NCBI GenBank assembly: GCA_012932865.1
Contig: SAXG01000067.1
Coordinates: forward strand, 62,001-126,000
Source: Amylostereum areolatum
Lineage: Eukaryota; Basidiomycota; Agaricomycetes; Russulales; Stereaceae
DNA length: 64,000 nucleotides
Direction of reading: 5' to 3'
The position numbers were made by a program, and so were the translations under genes. The notes under the pieces were generated by a model that saw nothing but the letters and a program-made list of their open reading frames with translations, made no database searches and was not told the origin of the DNA. Position 1 is the first letter of the stretch. Each line of letters begins with the position of its first letter. Below, one piece after another: positions 12,440-23,580 of this stretch.

Positions 12440-13020
12440 GCTAGCGGAGGTGTTCTCCTTCGTCGTCGCTTTCTCGGGGCGGGTCTTGAGCTCGTCGAGG
12501 ACGAAGCACTTGAACGCTTGAGGAGCTTCTGGTATGGCACCCGCGCCCTAACGGGCTGTTTCGGAGGACAATGCTCGAGAGACTAGCTCTTGACGAAAGG
12601 GATGTCCTGCGCGCGGCGCATGCGGCCAGATCCGTTTTGAACGGACGGTCGTAGAGAAAGAGGGCCATGACCTCGGAAAAGGTCGCCATCATCGCGCCAT
12701 TAGGACCGAATATAGTATCCCTGTGGCTGACGAGAAGGAGAGGGATGGGATTGATCGAGGGGTCGAAGTGGAATGCAGGAAGGTCAGGGTGCCGGTACGG
12801 ATATATGCGGTCTTGGGAACGTGGTGAGGGGCCATGAGAGCCGAGTGGACAAGGGAGTTACAGAGTTGTGAGAATGCGAATGTGTACTCGTTGCAAATTT
12901 GCTGGGTCTTCTTAGTCTGAAAACTCGATGTCCCGCCGTCGGCGTGCGTCTGGACAAAGTACAAGGCCAAGTTGAGGTCGCACGCGAGCTGGGACGACCT
13001 TGATCGCGAATCCCCGTAGT
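12440..13020 (-). pseudogene. Unidentified gene fragment between Prp8 and CBP80 remnants
   Basis: The open minus-strand reading (LALYFVQTHADGGTSS, KKTQQICNEYTFAFSQLC, then in a shifted frame HFDPSINPIPLLLVSHRDT and GAMMATFSEVMALFLYDR) looks like genuine protein but needs a frame change near 12,760 and has no plausible start or stop. I do not recognise the family. Because it lies head to tail between two clear fragments on the same strand, it is probably a third captured gene piece. Confidence 0.4.
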
Positions 13021-13029
13021 CGTCAATGC

Positions 13030-15205
13030 GGGTGATTCGACAGCTAGTGATTCGGCTGGAGGAAGAGAACGTTAATCGTCATCTTTTTACCGCGCAACGA
13101 CAGGCTTACCTGGCTTTGTTTCGCTATCGGCCTCCATGTTTGCAACATCCCCTCCATCGCTGGCCATGGCTCTAGCTCTTGTCTCGTCCTCCTCTTTCCT
13201 TAGCGTAGCCAACCTTCTTGTTGCGATATCCACCCGTCCATTTGCCTTGTCGATCGCGCCCTTCAAAAATTCCCAATCCAGACCATCTTCCACATGCGCG
13301 AACACCCACGCGACCACGTCCGTAGAGTCGACAATTTGGTATTGCATGAGTTTGTCGAACACAATCATGATCATCTGGCGGTTACGCTTCCAGAAGGCAG
13401 CAACGGTGCTCAGAATGTGCGCCTTGGCTTCGGCGTTGCCTGTTCCACCAGTGGATATGGTTCCTGCGGCGATGCTTCGCAGCAAACTGATGTACCGTTC
13501 GATGGCGTTGAGGAAATGGGAGAAAGAACGTGATCCTGTGCGCAACAAGGATTGAATGGTGATAGAACGAATGATTGCATCGATATTGTCGTCGCCCTCG
13601 GCAGTTTCTGTCAATGTATTCTTGAGAGATTCCAAGAGCGCCATGATGTCTTCAGGCTTGCCGCGGGAGCGCAGTTGATTCAACACACTTTGCGCGGCAT
13701 CATCATAAGGTGCAGCTAAATTGTCGTTAGTATTTGTGTATAGTGGCTGCAGATGTATCTTGCATGGATCATCATAATCGTAGTCCGGACCAGGAGCTTG
13801 GTCTGGCACGACACCGGCATCAGGGTCTTGGAATGGCTCCGGCAACGTCTTCAGAAACCGATCGTAGTACGAGAGGCGGATCTCGTATTCCAAGGCTCGT
13901 CGAATGAACACAATTTTGGGATGTTGAGCGCACACAGTGCGAGGTCGGAGATCCTGGTGCTCCAATAAGAACGTCACAACAAATGACACGAGCGTAAGGA
14001 CATACCATTCTTTCCAAACTCACTGAAACCCGAAGTTGCTCATATGAACAGAGAACCACTCTGCAAAACGGCGGCTGATATCGGGATCTAGCCCATCCTG
14101 AAGATAGGAGTACAGCTTGCGGATAGATTTCCCAACCGCTGGGCCCACTGTTTGTGGCGAGAGTTTGGCAAGCTCTGTAATCAGTGTTGCGTAGTAAATC
14201 GGCTTGTGTGGAGGCTCGGGAAGAAGGAACTGTTCGCCGAGGATGGTCTGCGAACGAAATACGACTCAGCGACATAACGTGTTCCTATGTCATCACATAC
14301 CTCGATGATGGTGCTTTCGAGTTGCCAGTCTTTGCCAGGGACTGGTGTACGATCCGGCACGTCCCCAGCTCCCCCTGGTCGAGGTTTAAACGAGCCTTCG
14401 ACTGTCCATTTTGGATATTCTACCAGCAGCCTTGAACACTCCTTCCTGTTTATCTCAAATATCTCCATGATGTCGAGAAGGTCGGCACGGGCAGCATATC
14501 CAGCAGGAGACAAGGGATCAGGTGTCAACTAAGAAAGATGTTATCAATAAGAAAGGTGTGCCAGAAAAGTTATATGTTCACCTCGCTGTCGAAAAGACGA
14601 AGAAAATAATCTGGCCATTCCTCTTTTTTTACTATGGCACCTTCCCCTGAATCCGAATCCAGGCCTTCAAGTTCGATGGCGTCCGGAGGTACAAGCGAGG
14701 GAAGGTCGTACAATTGGTCTTCTACTTGCGAACCATCGTAGTTGGCGTATGGCTGGGGATATATGAACGCGACTTCAGAGAAGTCCTCGGAGTCAAGTGC
14801 TTTGAGGGCTTCAACAGAACAGTCGAGAATCTAAAGAAGACAATGGTTAACACCAGAAAAAAGGGACAGGGAGGGGGCGATGATAACCTCATTCGCACAA
14901 GAAGCAGCGCTGTTCTGGTCATGCAGTTTAAGCATGGGTTGAACCAGCCACTTCGCGCCGGGGACGAGGTCGTTGTATGTTTGGATGCCCGTAATCATTT
15001 CAATTACCGCCGCTGGAGAATGGTCTTTCAGTGGTTGTCCTGCCTATTATCCTCTATTTCAGAGATGATTCGCGCTGTACCGGGGAAAACGCACCCGCAT
15101 GATGGGGTCGTTCTTCATGAGCTACATCACGAATTTGAGCGTGAGTGCGGTGCCTCCAGTCGCGACACCATAGATACCTGCAGAATGGTCAGAAAAAGAA
15201 CGCGG
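13030..15205 (-). pseudogene. Nuclear cap-binding protein large subunit (CBP80/NCBP1), truncated at both ends
   Basis: CBP80 binds the mRNA cap with CBP20 and is built of three MIF4G-like helical domains. The middle and C-terminal MIF4G regions are well preserved. In order they show EWPDYFLRLFDSE, DIFEINRKECSRLL-type text (about 14,450), GKDWQLESTIIE, EPPHKPIYYATLITELAKLS (about 14,190), RFAEWFSVHMSNFGFQW, RRALEYEIRLSYYDRFLKTL (about 13,850), then KAHILSTVAAFWKRNRQMI, QIVDSTDVVAWVF, DKANGRVDIATRRL and ESPAL. GT..AG introns join these cleanly. The 5' end is absent: at about 15,205 the sequence runs into the repeat B1 area. The most upstream exon has an in-frame TAG (15,122-15,124, between FVM and LMKND) and a frame slip just after PRY. 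The C-terminal about 150 residues are missing beyond ESPAL. I therefore call a pseudogene, although the central part still looks selected or recently copied. Confidence 0.8.
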
Positions 15206-15232
15206 CGACGATGAACGGATAGCTCGGTACCG

Positions 15233-16121
15233 TCAATGGCGCAGCGCTGCCAGTGTATGTGTGGTCCTTGGGCAAAACGACCCGTCCCAGGTGCCGTCAG
15301 TCCGGGTTCGGGCTGTTCGCAGCCGATGAGGATCGTGTCGCGCGGTAGGCTTCCTGTTGGTGCTCCGACGCCGTCTTAACGCAGGCCGGGAGGAGGCAAT
15401 AGCATTCGAGCCTGCGCATAGGCTGCTCACAGCCCAGTCCTTCGCCGGCGCGCCGCCGCTGTTGCCTTGGGTCTTGCGTCGCTTTTCAAGTTGCAGGTCG
15501 CATTCCGATTGAGTGAAGCGCGTTGTGTAGAAGCACGGAGACCGCTTCGAGGACCAGGCGACGACGGGTACCCTGTCGGGATGGCCCTGGGTCCACAGGA
15601 AGACATCGCCACCGGTGGGCCATTCGATGCGAGCGACGCCCGGGCTGGTGGGTTGCTGGGTGGCTTTCGTCATCTGAAAACGCACAGTTAGAGCTGAGGA
15701 AAAGACTCGAAGTGCAGAAAGCCAGCACAACGGCGCGCGGGTCTTCGTAAAACGACGGGGAACACTCACAGTCAAACACATCCTCCTGCCATCGTTCTTC
15801 GCGGCATCCCCACTATTTCCAGAGCACAATGAAGTCACGCTCGGCCTAAATGAGCGAGAGATCAGAGTTAGGGGGTTACAACTGAAAGATTCGACGCACA
15901 CAGCAACTGCCCAGCAGCCATCGGAGCGCGGGCTGAGGTGACTTGGAGTTGGGGGTGTATTGCCCGAAATCGCGCGCCGAGGCCTGTTCGACGTTAGCAT
16001 CGATCACTCCTGCCGAAATACATAGTGCCGATGGTGCAGGAGAAGGCCAGCCGAGGATGATGGTGTGTGAGTGAAAGTCCCCGCACAGCGCGGCCAGTCT
16101 TGGTTCAGGCCTCACATTCAC
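15233..16121 (-). repeat. Dispersed repeat B, copy B1
   Basis: Similar to 37,945-38,815 (B2) and 45,155-46,175 (B3). The shared minus-strand reading is VARIEWPTGGDVFLWTQGHP, DRVPVVAWSSKRS, TTRFTQSECDLQLEKRRK and DWAVSSLCAGSNAIASSRPA. That reading is partly conserved between copies, with an exon-like junction before it, so the repeat probably descends from a gene. I see no transposase, integrase or reverse transcriptase motif and do not recognise the family. B1 is the most diverged copy. It lies between the CBP80 remnant and the FHA kinase gene. Confidence 0.75.
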
Positions 16122-16338
16122 GCCTTTTGATCAGGGCCGGCGCATCGAATTGCCAATCTGAATGACCTTTCGCTTCAAGAGTCACTGCATCTATTCCCAA
16201 TTTCATGAAGAGGATTCGAGGATGCAGACGAGATTCGCGTAAGTAGTCGGTACTATTCTGCATCTTGCATTTTGTCTCCGAACAATCCCTTCTATTTCGC
16301 AATACCGCCCATCCTTGCCATAGCATGTTGTTAAGTCT

Positions 16339-18118
16339 CTAAGTATAAGTGAGCCACTCGTGATTGCACGCTTCACGGCAAGAAAGGCGTAGAGTAGGGT
16401 TGGACTGCAGGAATTGTCTGATCAGGTCTTCGACTAGCGGTAAACAGCAAATCAGTGGGATTCCCTTTTCAACGTATCACGAAGACTGATACCTTCACTG
16501 CTAGCTGAAATGGTATCCAGGAGACCCCAGTTGATTACAGGGGGTATGGATTCGCTATCCGGGTCCCAAGGGGGCCTTCCGCATAACCTGTGCGTACCGC
16601 TGTTAAGCATAGGACGACCATATCACGTCAAGGTACCCACATTACAAACAGAGACGTTCCGAGGCTCCAGCTATCAACCTTGTTGGTGTAGTTATTTTCC
16701 GGCAACTCCGAATTCCCATGTACCTCGGGGGCCATATAGATGGGAGTTCCGCAGAATGTGCGAAGGTAGCTTCCTGCGCGGAGCATCTTTGAGAGACCAA
16801 AATCAGCCAACTTCACTTTGATCGGGCTTAACTCCTCAATGAGCACGTTCTGGTAAACATTGGCGTCAGTGACCGATGTAAAGGTGATCCAAGGACAGAC
16901 GAGCCTCGGGTTTGACATCTCTGTGGACTATCCCCTCACTGTGCAGATACTGCGAACATGGAGGTATCAATTCCTGAATTGTAACAAGTGAGGAGTACCC
17001 CAAACCGTCAAGGCGTTATTGATCTGTCGTGTTGCCGGCCTTGCGACAGATTCATCTGAACGTTGAAAGAAAGATAATGACGAATCAAAGGTCTACGATC
17101 TTTGATTCTTACCGAGAAGGCGTTCCTTCATGATGAGAGAGAAGAGATTGCCGAAAGGAACATATTCCAATACAATATCTAAGTGTTGAGTCATCAGAGA
17201 TGTCGGGGCGCAGGTATTGAACCTGGACCTACAGTAGACCTTCGTTTCTTCGTAGGCACCCACAAAGTCCACGATGGAAGGCTGGTGATGCATGCAGTAG
17301 CTGTCCCAAATGAATATGTCGTTCCGATGAACTCACGTGTGATAGAGAACGCATGATTTGTACCTCCTTGCATGTGTGTACAGAGAAAGGGGTGGGGTTC
17401 AGGGATGGAAGTGGATTGCGCTGGATGATCTTCACGGCATAGCTTAATCCGCTGCCTTTCTTCACGGCCCGACGAACTGTGGTAAACAATTCGTCTACGA
17501 TACTGGATCTCTGATTTAGACTGATGAATCCCGCCCTCGTGTTGGAACTCACGTATCTTTAAGCTCGTACAGGTCGTAAAACTGTACCATAATATCAGTA
17601 AAATATGGGTGCAAATACTGACCGACTGACCGATTGAGCCGATTGAAAGACAAAGGAGATGGAATCAGGTGTGGCCGGGAAAGTCAAGACGTCGTCGTCT
17701 TCTAATATTCTGTAGTTTCTGCGGTTGATCCGAACCCCGTTGACCTAAGCATATGATAGAAAAGTAAGATATATACCGTGTGCAGATGTAATGGGACGGC
17801 CTGAGCGTACGTAGATACCGTTGGTGCTTGCGACATCCTGAAGCAGAGTTTCGGATACCCCAGCCTCCGGATTCGAGAGTCGGCGGATGATACAGTGCTG
17901 TGAGCCTCAATGTGGAACGTTAGAGGGAAGCACAAGTCAGCAACTGTAACTTGGCTGGAGGACGTACTGATGTAAGGATGTAGCAGGACGACATCGTTAG
18001 CATCTTCGTCGCGTCCAATACGAACCGAACCATGGATAGAATTGAGCTGGATAGTACCAAAACGGCGGGCCCCTTTGGAGCTTGCGTGCAGATATCCCCA
18101 TGGTTGTTTCGATGACAT
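16339..18118 (-). CDS. FHA-domain Ser/Thr protein kinase (Chk2/Rad53/Cds1-like)
   Basis: ATG at 18,118 (MSSKQPWGYLHASS). An N-terminal FHA domain shows SVRIGRDEDANDVVL, HCIIRRLS and DVASTNGIYV, the phosphothreonine-binding fold. A kinase domain follows: LSYAVKII with the VAIK lysine (about 17,430), DIVLEYVPFGNLFSL, YLHSEGIVHRDVKPEN (about 16,900), VKLADFGLSK, FCGTPIYMAPE (about 16,745), NKVDSWSLG and the C-lobe end LIRQFLQSNPTLRL; stop at 16,339. FHA plus kinase is the architecture of the DNA-damage checkpoint kinases Chk2, Cds1 and Rad53. At least eight introns are needed. One at 16,904-16,850 starts GC instead of GT, splitting DVKPE and NVLI. Catalytic Lys, HRD and DFG are present, but the glycine-rich loop reads RSSIVDELFTTVRRA without its glycines, so activity is uncertain. 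No stop or frameshift was seen. Confidence 0.85.
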
Positions 18119-18559
18119 GTCGATGTTACGGAGGAGCCTGAGATGTGGTGGAAGACTGAAGTGGCGGGTCACTTACAAGTATTAGTCTGGATCTACTCGC
18201 TTGTTGCCGATCGGCGGTGACTTGTATCTATCAAAGCTTCAAGCTTGCCATCAGTGCGGCACGTACGGGCGGGCTAGGTTTATCGCAAAGCGCCCCCCCT
18301 GGCGGCATTCAACCTTGCTCGTTCGCAGTCGTTCGCGCAGGAGGATCCTCGGTGTCAAGACGCCGTGCGCGTGCTGTCAGGCTGATGCCTGGATTATGGG
18401 AGTGCAACCTTAACGAGCAAAGTACGTAACAATACTAACAAAATAAATCATGCCAAAGCGGGGATTGAACATACATCACTCAAAACCCCAATACAAGTGT
18501 AAGTTATCCATTCCGCTATGCAGCCATACCAATGAGGTCAAATACTGTGCGGTATGTGC
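18119..18559. other. Intergenic, no gene seen
   Basis: Upstream of the kinase gene. A minus-strand stretch around 18,455-18,520 has weak A-box and B-box resemblance to a tRNA, but no cloverleaf can be drawn. Nothing else was recognised. Confidence 0.4.
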
Positions 18560-19945
18560 ATACCTACAACGCGTCCCGGCTCTGGTCCTCGCTAAGGCTC
18601 GGGTTCACAACCGGTCCTCCTCATCCTCTTGCTAGACTCTCCTCTCTTCCTCGCCAACCACTCGCTTATCCGCACGCACACATCAGCATGTCTCGCCCCC
18701 CGCCATGCCCTCCAACCCGCCCGCAACGCGCACGCGCGCACTGCGAGAGGACGCGATTTGACGAAGTCGACGACGCGAGACTCGGGTGCCAGGCGCCGCG
18801 AAGGCTGTAGGAGCGAGCGCTCATACACGCGTTTGCAGCGTCTCGCGTCTCTTACCTCACATCGCGACCGTCTCGCGTCTTTTACCTCGCATCGCGACTC
18901 GCCCCTCGCTCCCTCGGCCCTAGCTCCATCCTCGCCCTCCACTCCTCATTCCTGTTCAGCATGGGCACACCCGAGCCACCCGTTACCGCGCGCCCTCGCG
19001 TACCCCGCCGCCCAATCAAGATGCCCGACGCCCGCCAGCTTTCCAAGCATGACCGTCCACACTACTCGCCGGCCGCTGCTGGACACGATCGACGAGTCCG
19101 AAGGACGTCGTAGCCCCTGCAATAAATGTCTTACCCCCTCCCCACTGCCTGTCCCACTCCTGTGGGGTTCTCACTCTGTGCACGCTTGCCAACATCCGCC
19201 CCCCCCCCCCGAACGTCGCCGTCCCGCTCGCTCGCGTCCTCGTCTGCGCCCGCTCGCCTCCGCGCCCACGCGAACCTACCCGCCTGCTCGCGTCGTTCGT
19301 TGGGTGTGCAGACACTCGAGCACTGGGTCCGGCACCTGCACGACAAGAGGACGAAGGACCCTTGGATCCGAGAGAGAGCTCGCGCGTGTCACCCTCCGGG
19401 CACAAGGCCACCACAACCCGAGCCCTTCGGAGGTCCAGTGTCCCCGCCCTCTCGCGTCATGGCGCACGTCCCCGCGTGCACGCGTCTCCCCCCCCCCCCT
19501 CGAGTCCCCGCTCGCAACGTCGCCACCTCCACGCGAACATTCCCCCACGCACGCCCACGCCCCCCGCTTGCGACGCCGCCGTGACGCCAACCTCCCCGCC
19601 CGCTCGGGATACAGCACCTGCGCAACAAGAGCACGAAGGACTCTTGGATCTGAGAGCTCCAAGCGCGCGTCGCCGTCTGGGCACGATGCCACCGCAACCC
19701 GAGCCCCGCGGAGGTCCAACGTCCCCACCCTCTCGCGTCGACGCCCGCACGCGTCTCCCCCCGCACGCCCCCCCCCCCCCCTGCTCGCGATGCCCAGGCG
19801 AACCTGCTCGCATCCCCGCCCAGCACGCGAACGTGCACACCCGCTCGCAACCCGTTCGCGTCTCCCTACGCCTCGCAAATGCACCGGCCCGGCCCCCCTC
19901 CCGCATAACGCGCACCCGCCCGCGTCCGTGCTCTCTCTGCCCTTA
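18560..19945. repeat. C/G-rich low-complexity block with about 300-bp internal duplication
   Basis: Visibly much richer in C and G than its surroundings, with several runs of 8-11 C (about 19,201, 19,490, 19,770). Long frames stay open on all strands because of composition, which makes them poor evidence for coding. The stretch near 19,325-19,455 is repeated in diverged form near 19,612-19,740 (shared phrases such as ccctctcgcgtc and aacccgagccc). Two ctcgcgtctcttacctc-like units lie at about 18,840-18,900. Functional content is unknown. Confidence 0.6.
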
Positions 19946-19989
19946 AGGAAAGAGGTTGGCTGTGATCATGGGAGAGTAAGAGAGAACGT

Positions 19990-21060
19990 ACATTGGGCGG
20001 ACGTTCGACACCCCTGGAAAACATCGATGTTTGCAGGACTGAGTTCGAGAAGCGGGGTCCGACCGGTGTCCAATCTGCCAACATGAGTCAGTAAAGAAAA
20101 GTACAGAAGCCGGGGGTGGAATGAACCAAGCAGTCGCTCGATGTTGTCTACACGCTCATAGGGGACTTGATGTTGTCCGCGAACGCTTTTGAAATCACTT
20201 GAATTTTCTACTACTCGGAAAGGCCGACGATGTTGTCTGGTGTGATGCGCTTGATGAATGGGAACTCGGAGGCTTGCGCAATCGTCGCCGTGAGCACGGT
20301 CTTGCCACTGCGGAGGGACCATGCGGGAGCACACTGACGAGAGGGGTATGCGCCGGCGTGCGGCCTTGATCGACAAAGAGCTGGCTTCTTTGAAACAGCT
20401 CCTGCAGGAGCAAGAAAAGAGAGAGTAGATAGTAGGTAAGAGTAGATCGAGAGGGACGCACATCGGATACGGGATGATTCCGTTCCGGAGGACCTGCTGG
20501 AGCTCCCCAAGTCGTCCAAGTTCACTCTCAAGTTCTCCATAGCGTCACTGATGCCCACCATCGTCCCGATCTTGACTAGACCACCGATCTCGGCGCCGGA
20601 GAAGACCTTGGCGAGCTCGTCGAAATTGACGTCGCTGTAGAGCACATCCTGGCCGAGTGGATGTTCGGGGTTTAGTACCGACTGTGCTCGTCAAGGAGCG
20701 AGGCATCCATGTGCACTTCTAGGCGGCCGAGACGGAGCAGGGCCTCGTTGATCATGCCCGGTCGGTTGGCAGTTCCGATGATCAGGATATTGTTCAGTCC
20801 GTCTTCGACAACAGCTGGTTCACTGTTGCATTGCAGACACCCACCCCGTGTTGGTCAAGCCACGCTGCTTGAACGTCGCGTTGAGCTCGTCGAAGATGAC
20901 GGATGTGCGGCCTCTCTCGTCGCCGTTTTCCTTGTACTGCGGGGGAACGTCAGCAACTGTGAAGAGGAAGTCGACGCCTCCCGCATATTCTCCTCCAACA
21001 TGTTGGTTTGCAGAGATCCCCCAATCGCCCACGCACAGCGAAACAGTCGCGAAGCCTAGG
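19990..21060 (-). pseudogene. sec18: Sec18/NSF AAA-ATPase fragment, multiply frameshifted
   Basis: NSF/Sec18 is the AAA ATPase that disassembles SNARE complexes. Reading leftwards, conserved pieces appear in native order: GDERGRTSVIFDELNATFKQ (Walker B region, about 20,900), then in a shifted frame [17 protein letters not shown] (about 20,840), [20 protein letters not shown] and [18 protein letters not shown], then DVNFDELAKVFSGAEIGGLV (about 20,600), and for the D2 domain GKTVLTATIAQASEFPFIKR and ITPDNIVGLSE (about 20,250). The last pieces are VDNIERLL (about 20,150) and WTPVGPRFSNSVLQT (about 20,060). The frame changes repeatedly and stops intervene. The N domain, the D1 Walker A and the C-terminus are missing. 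It is a dead partial copy. Confidence 0.85.
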
Positions 21061-22028
21061 ATGACAGACATGCGTGAGATCTACTGTGGATGCCGAAGAG
21101 CGGAGCGAACCTCGTCAGCGGCAAGGACCTGCGACATGTTGTCGTTCGCTCTTTCGCGTCGCGTAAGCACATTGTGAACAGGGAACCGAACTCGGGCCCC
21201 TTGTTGGTGTATCAAACTCGTACGCCGACAATTAGCTTAGAAGGAGTGGTATTGCAGCATTCGACGGGAGAGATGCGAGAGGAAGGGGTCCGCTTGCACC
21301 ATCCTTACGACTGGGTGAGCCCGCGCATGCTTGAAGATGCCAACACAGAAGACCTCACCTTCCGAAGCCCATCTCGTCTGCCGGGATGCGGGATCCACGC
21401 GCATATCATTGGGGCGAGTTCAAGTCTATGAGGACGTCGATGTCGAGGGGGCGTGGCACACGTAAGCCACGGTGAAAAAGTGTCGAAGGATGTGTTCCAG
21501 GAGTCACGGAGGGTAAGGAGGAGAGCTTGACGGCAGTCGTGATTCCTGAAGCACAGTGGTGACGTCGATAAAACAGAATGACCATTTGAAAAACGCAAAT
21601 TGACACACCGGAGTATACATCCACGACTATGTTCCCAAACCGGGAATATTGCCGCGGTCGCACAGGTACAGTTGCTTGCGAAGGACATCTAGGAAGGAGG
21701 ACACCGACTAGAATGTGCCCGATAGCGGAGTCGAACAAAGCGGAAGCGTTTCATGAAGGGGGAGACAACGAAGGCCAAAGCTCTCAGACATTCAGTCGCC
21801 TCCGTCTTACGTAAACATAGGACCTAGGTTGCTCAAGCGCTCACGTTCAAGCTTGAGAACAGTTCACATTGAGTATTAACGTTAGATTACCGTACTTGCG
21901 TGATAAAACGAGCGGACAGGCATACGAGATCAATAATAGTGGACGCATAGGACTGATGCACTGAGAAAAGATTAAAAAGGGAAACACAATAGCAGACAAG
22001 AGCCGGGTATATGCATGTTCATCTGAAC
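21061..22028. other. Gene-poor stretch
   Basis: Open minus-strand frames exist at 21,305-21,738, but no family or exon pattern is convincing. It may include further diverged Sec18 flank. Nothing is assigned. Confidence 0.4.
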
Positions 22029-23580
22029 CTAGAAGTCCTGCAACCCGTTAACCTGCACATTGCACAGGGAAGTGGATGATGCGCCCCAATTACCATGTAT
22101 GTGGACGATGAGAACAGCGAAATCGATACCCATACGGAGAACTTCGTCGAACACGGCAACGCTCTGCATTTCGTCCCCATCGGGACTGTACTGCAAATGC
22201 GCCAATGGAATGAAAGAACCCTGTCTGCGGGTTGGCAGGCTGGGGACGCGAGATTCGAGATCCTTCACAGCACGAGCATGGGACTGCAGGCTGAGAACGT
22301 TGTCAAGCCCGTCAACGAGTCCCCAGACGATTACGTCCCGGGGTGCCTGTTCCTCGAAACCGCGATGAACGATTGCTACGCGGGTGGGAATCACAGTCGT
22401 TGCAAGTGTGATACCGACGGAACCTGTGGACCCAGGGAACACCCAGCATTCGTGTATGCGTTCCCCGCCGCGGATAACCGAAAGGGCTGAAAAACCACTG
22501 GCTGAACCTTCCGGACGATGACGGCGATGGACAGGGAGGGGCTGGACGTATTCTCGATTGACAACAGCTCCCAGTACTTCGTCGGCATAGTTGGGGGAAG
22601 ACGAGTGTTTATCGAGGCTGGTTGCTAGAGACGAGCTCTCAGATGGAGGGATGCTGCTGATGGGAAGAGGTGGCGGGTCGAGTGGAGAAGGTGTCGGGTC
22701 GCGTGGGGAAGGTGTCGGGTCGCGTGGAGAAGGTGTCGGGTCGCGTGGGGAAGGAGGCGGTGTTATGAGGGGTGAGGATGGAGAGAAAGTCCCGCTCGTG
22801 ACTGTTGAGACGCCGAAGTCGATGTCCGCAAGGGAAGGGATGAAGGGGGAGGGGGGTGCATCTATAGAAGAGCTAGAACTGGAGAAGGAAGGATCTTGGT
22901 CCGGGACAAAAATCCCGTCAATCGAGATGGAATATACTGCTTGTACTGATTCAACAGAGCTGGGATCCGCGAGAGCGAGTATCTCTTCCACGCGGGGCGG
23001 GAGGGTGGGGTCCGGACTACGTGGAACGATGACAGGTTGAGAAGGATCGGGATCACCGAGGAAGTTGTGACGGAAGATCAAGGAGACTAGATGCGACGTA
23101 CGCCCCACATCTTGAAGACCGTATCTGGCAGTGAGGAGAGCGAGGGGAAAGGCGGGATGTGTCAATATATAACAAGCAATCCCGCCGAAGAGGAATGCGA
23201 CCATGATTTGCAGCGCCATGGAATGACTGGCGGCTTGATTGGAATGCTGACGACCACCCTCGGTCGCCTAACAAAAGGGTTATTGAGTATCCCAAGATAT
23301 GTTACAGAAAACAACTCGGCGCACCTTATCAACATCCCCAGGGCAGTGATCGCCTTCGCCAGCTTTGCAGGCGCACTTCACTGAGTTATCGACTACGAGC
23401 CAACACCAGCTTAGCAGGATGAACGCAAAAGTAGACGGGAATCCGTTCACCTTTCTGGACACAACGATGGGTATGTACTCGTCTACGAGCAGCTTTTGCG
23501 CGTTTGATTGGATCATCAACACGTAGTCGATCGGGCGTGAATGGGTTGGGCGACGACCAGGCGGAAAAAAGGCTGAACAT
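22029..23580 (-). CDS. SUN-domain membrane protein
   Basis: The last exon (to stop 22,029) carries a hydrophobic helix MVAFLFGGIACYIL, then a Pro/Ser-rich spacer with a seven-residue repeat PRDPTPS. The C-terminal SUN domain shows NREYVQPLPVHRRHRP, CWVFPGSTGSVGITLA, PTRVAIVHRGFEEQAPRDVI and the terminal HGNWGASSTSLCNVQVNG, equivalent to the family's NWG..YTCLY.. block. SUN proteins sit in the inner nuclear membrane and reach into the lumen to bind KASH partners, though fungi also have ER SUN-like proteins. Upstream exons start at ATG 23,580 (MFSLFSAWSSPNP). An exon VDNSVKCACKAGEGDHCPGD joins by GT..AG introns to the last exon. A different start at 23,219 would lose these. No decay was seen. 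The assignment rests mainly on the C-terminal 170 residues. Confidence 0.8.
22676..22760. repeat. 21-bp coding minisatellite in the SUN gene
   Basis: About four tandem copies of gaaggtgtcgggtcgcgtggg. On the minus strand this encodes the PRDPTPS heptad repeats of the spacer between the membrane helix and the SUN domain. Confidence 0.9.

Noticed and set aside
18455..18525. tRNA gene on the minus strand (A-box-like tagcggaatgga, B-box-like ttcaatcccc)
   Set aside because: The acceptor and T stems do not pair; at best it is a tRNA-derived remnant.
18629..20086. A 485-codon plus-strand ORF as a protein gene
   Set aside because: It lies in the C-rich block where all frames stay open, is mostly Pro/Arg/Ala/Ser, and overlaps the opposite-strand Sec18 fragment.
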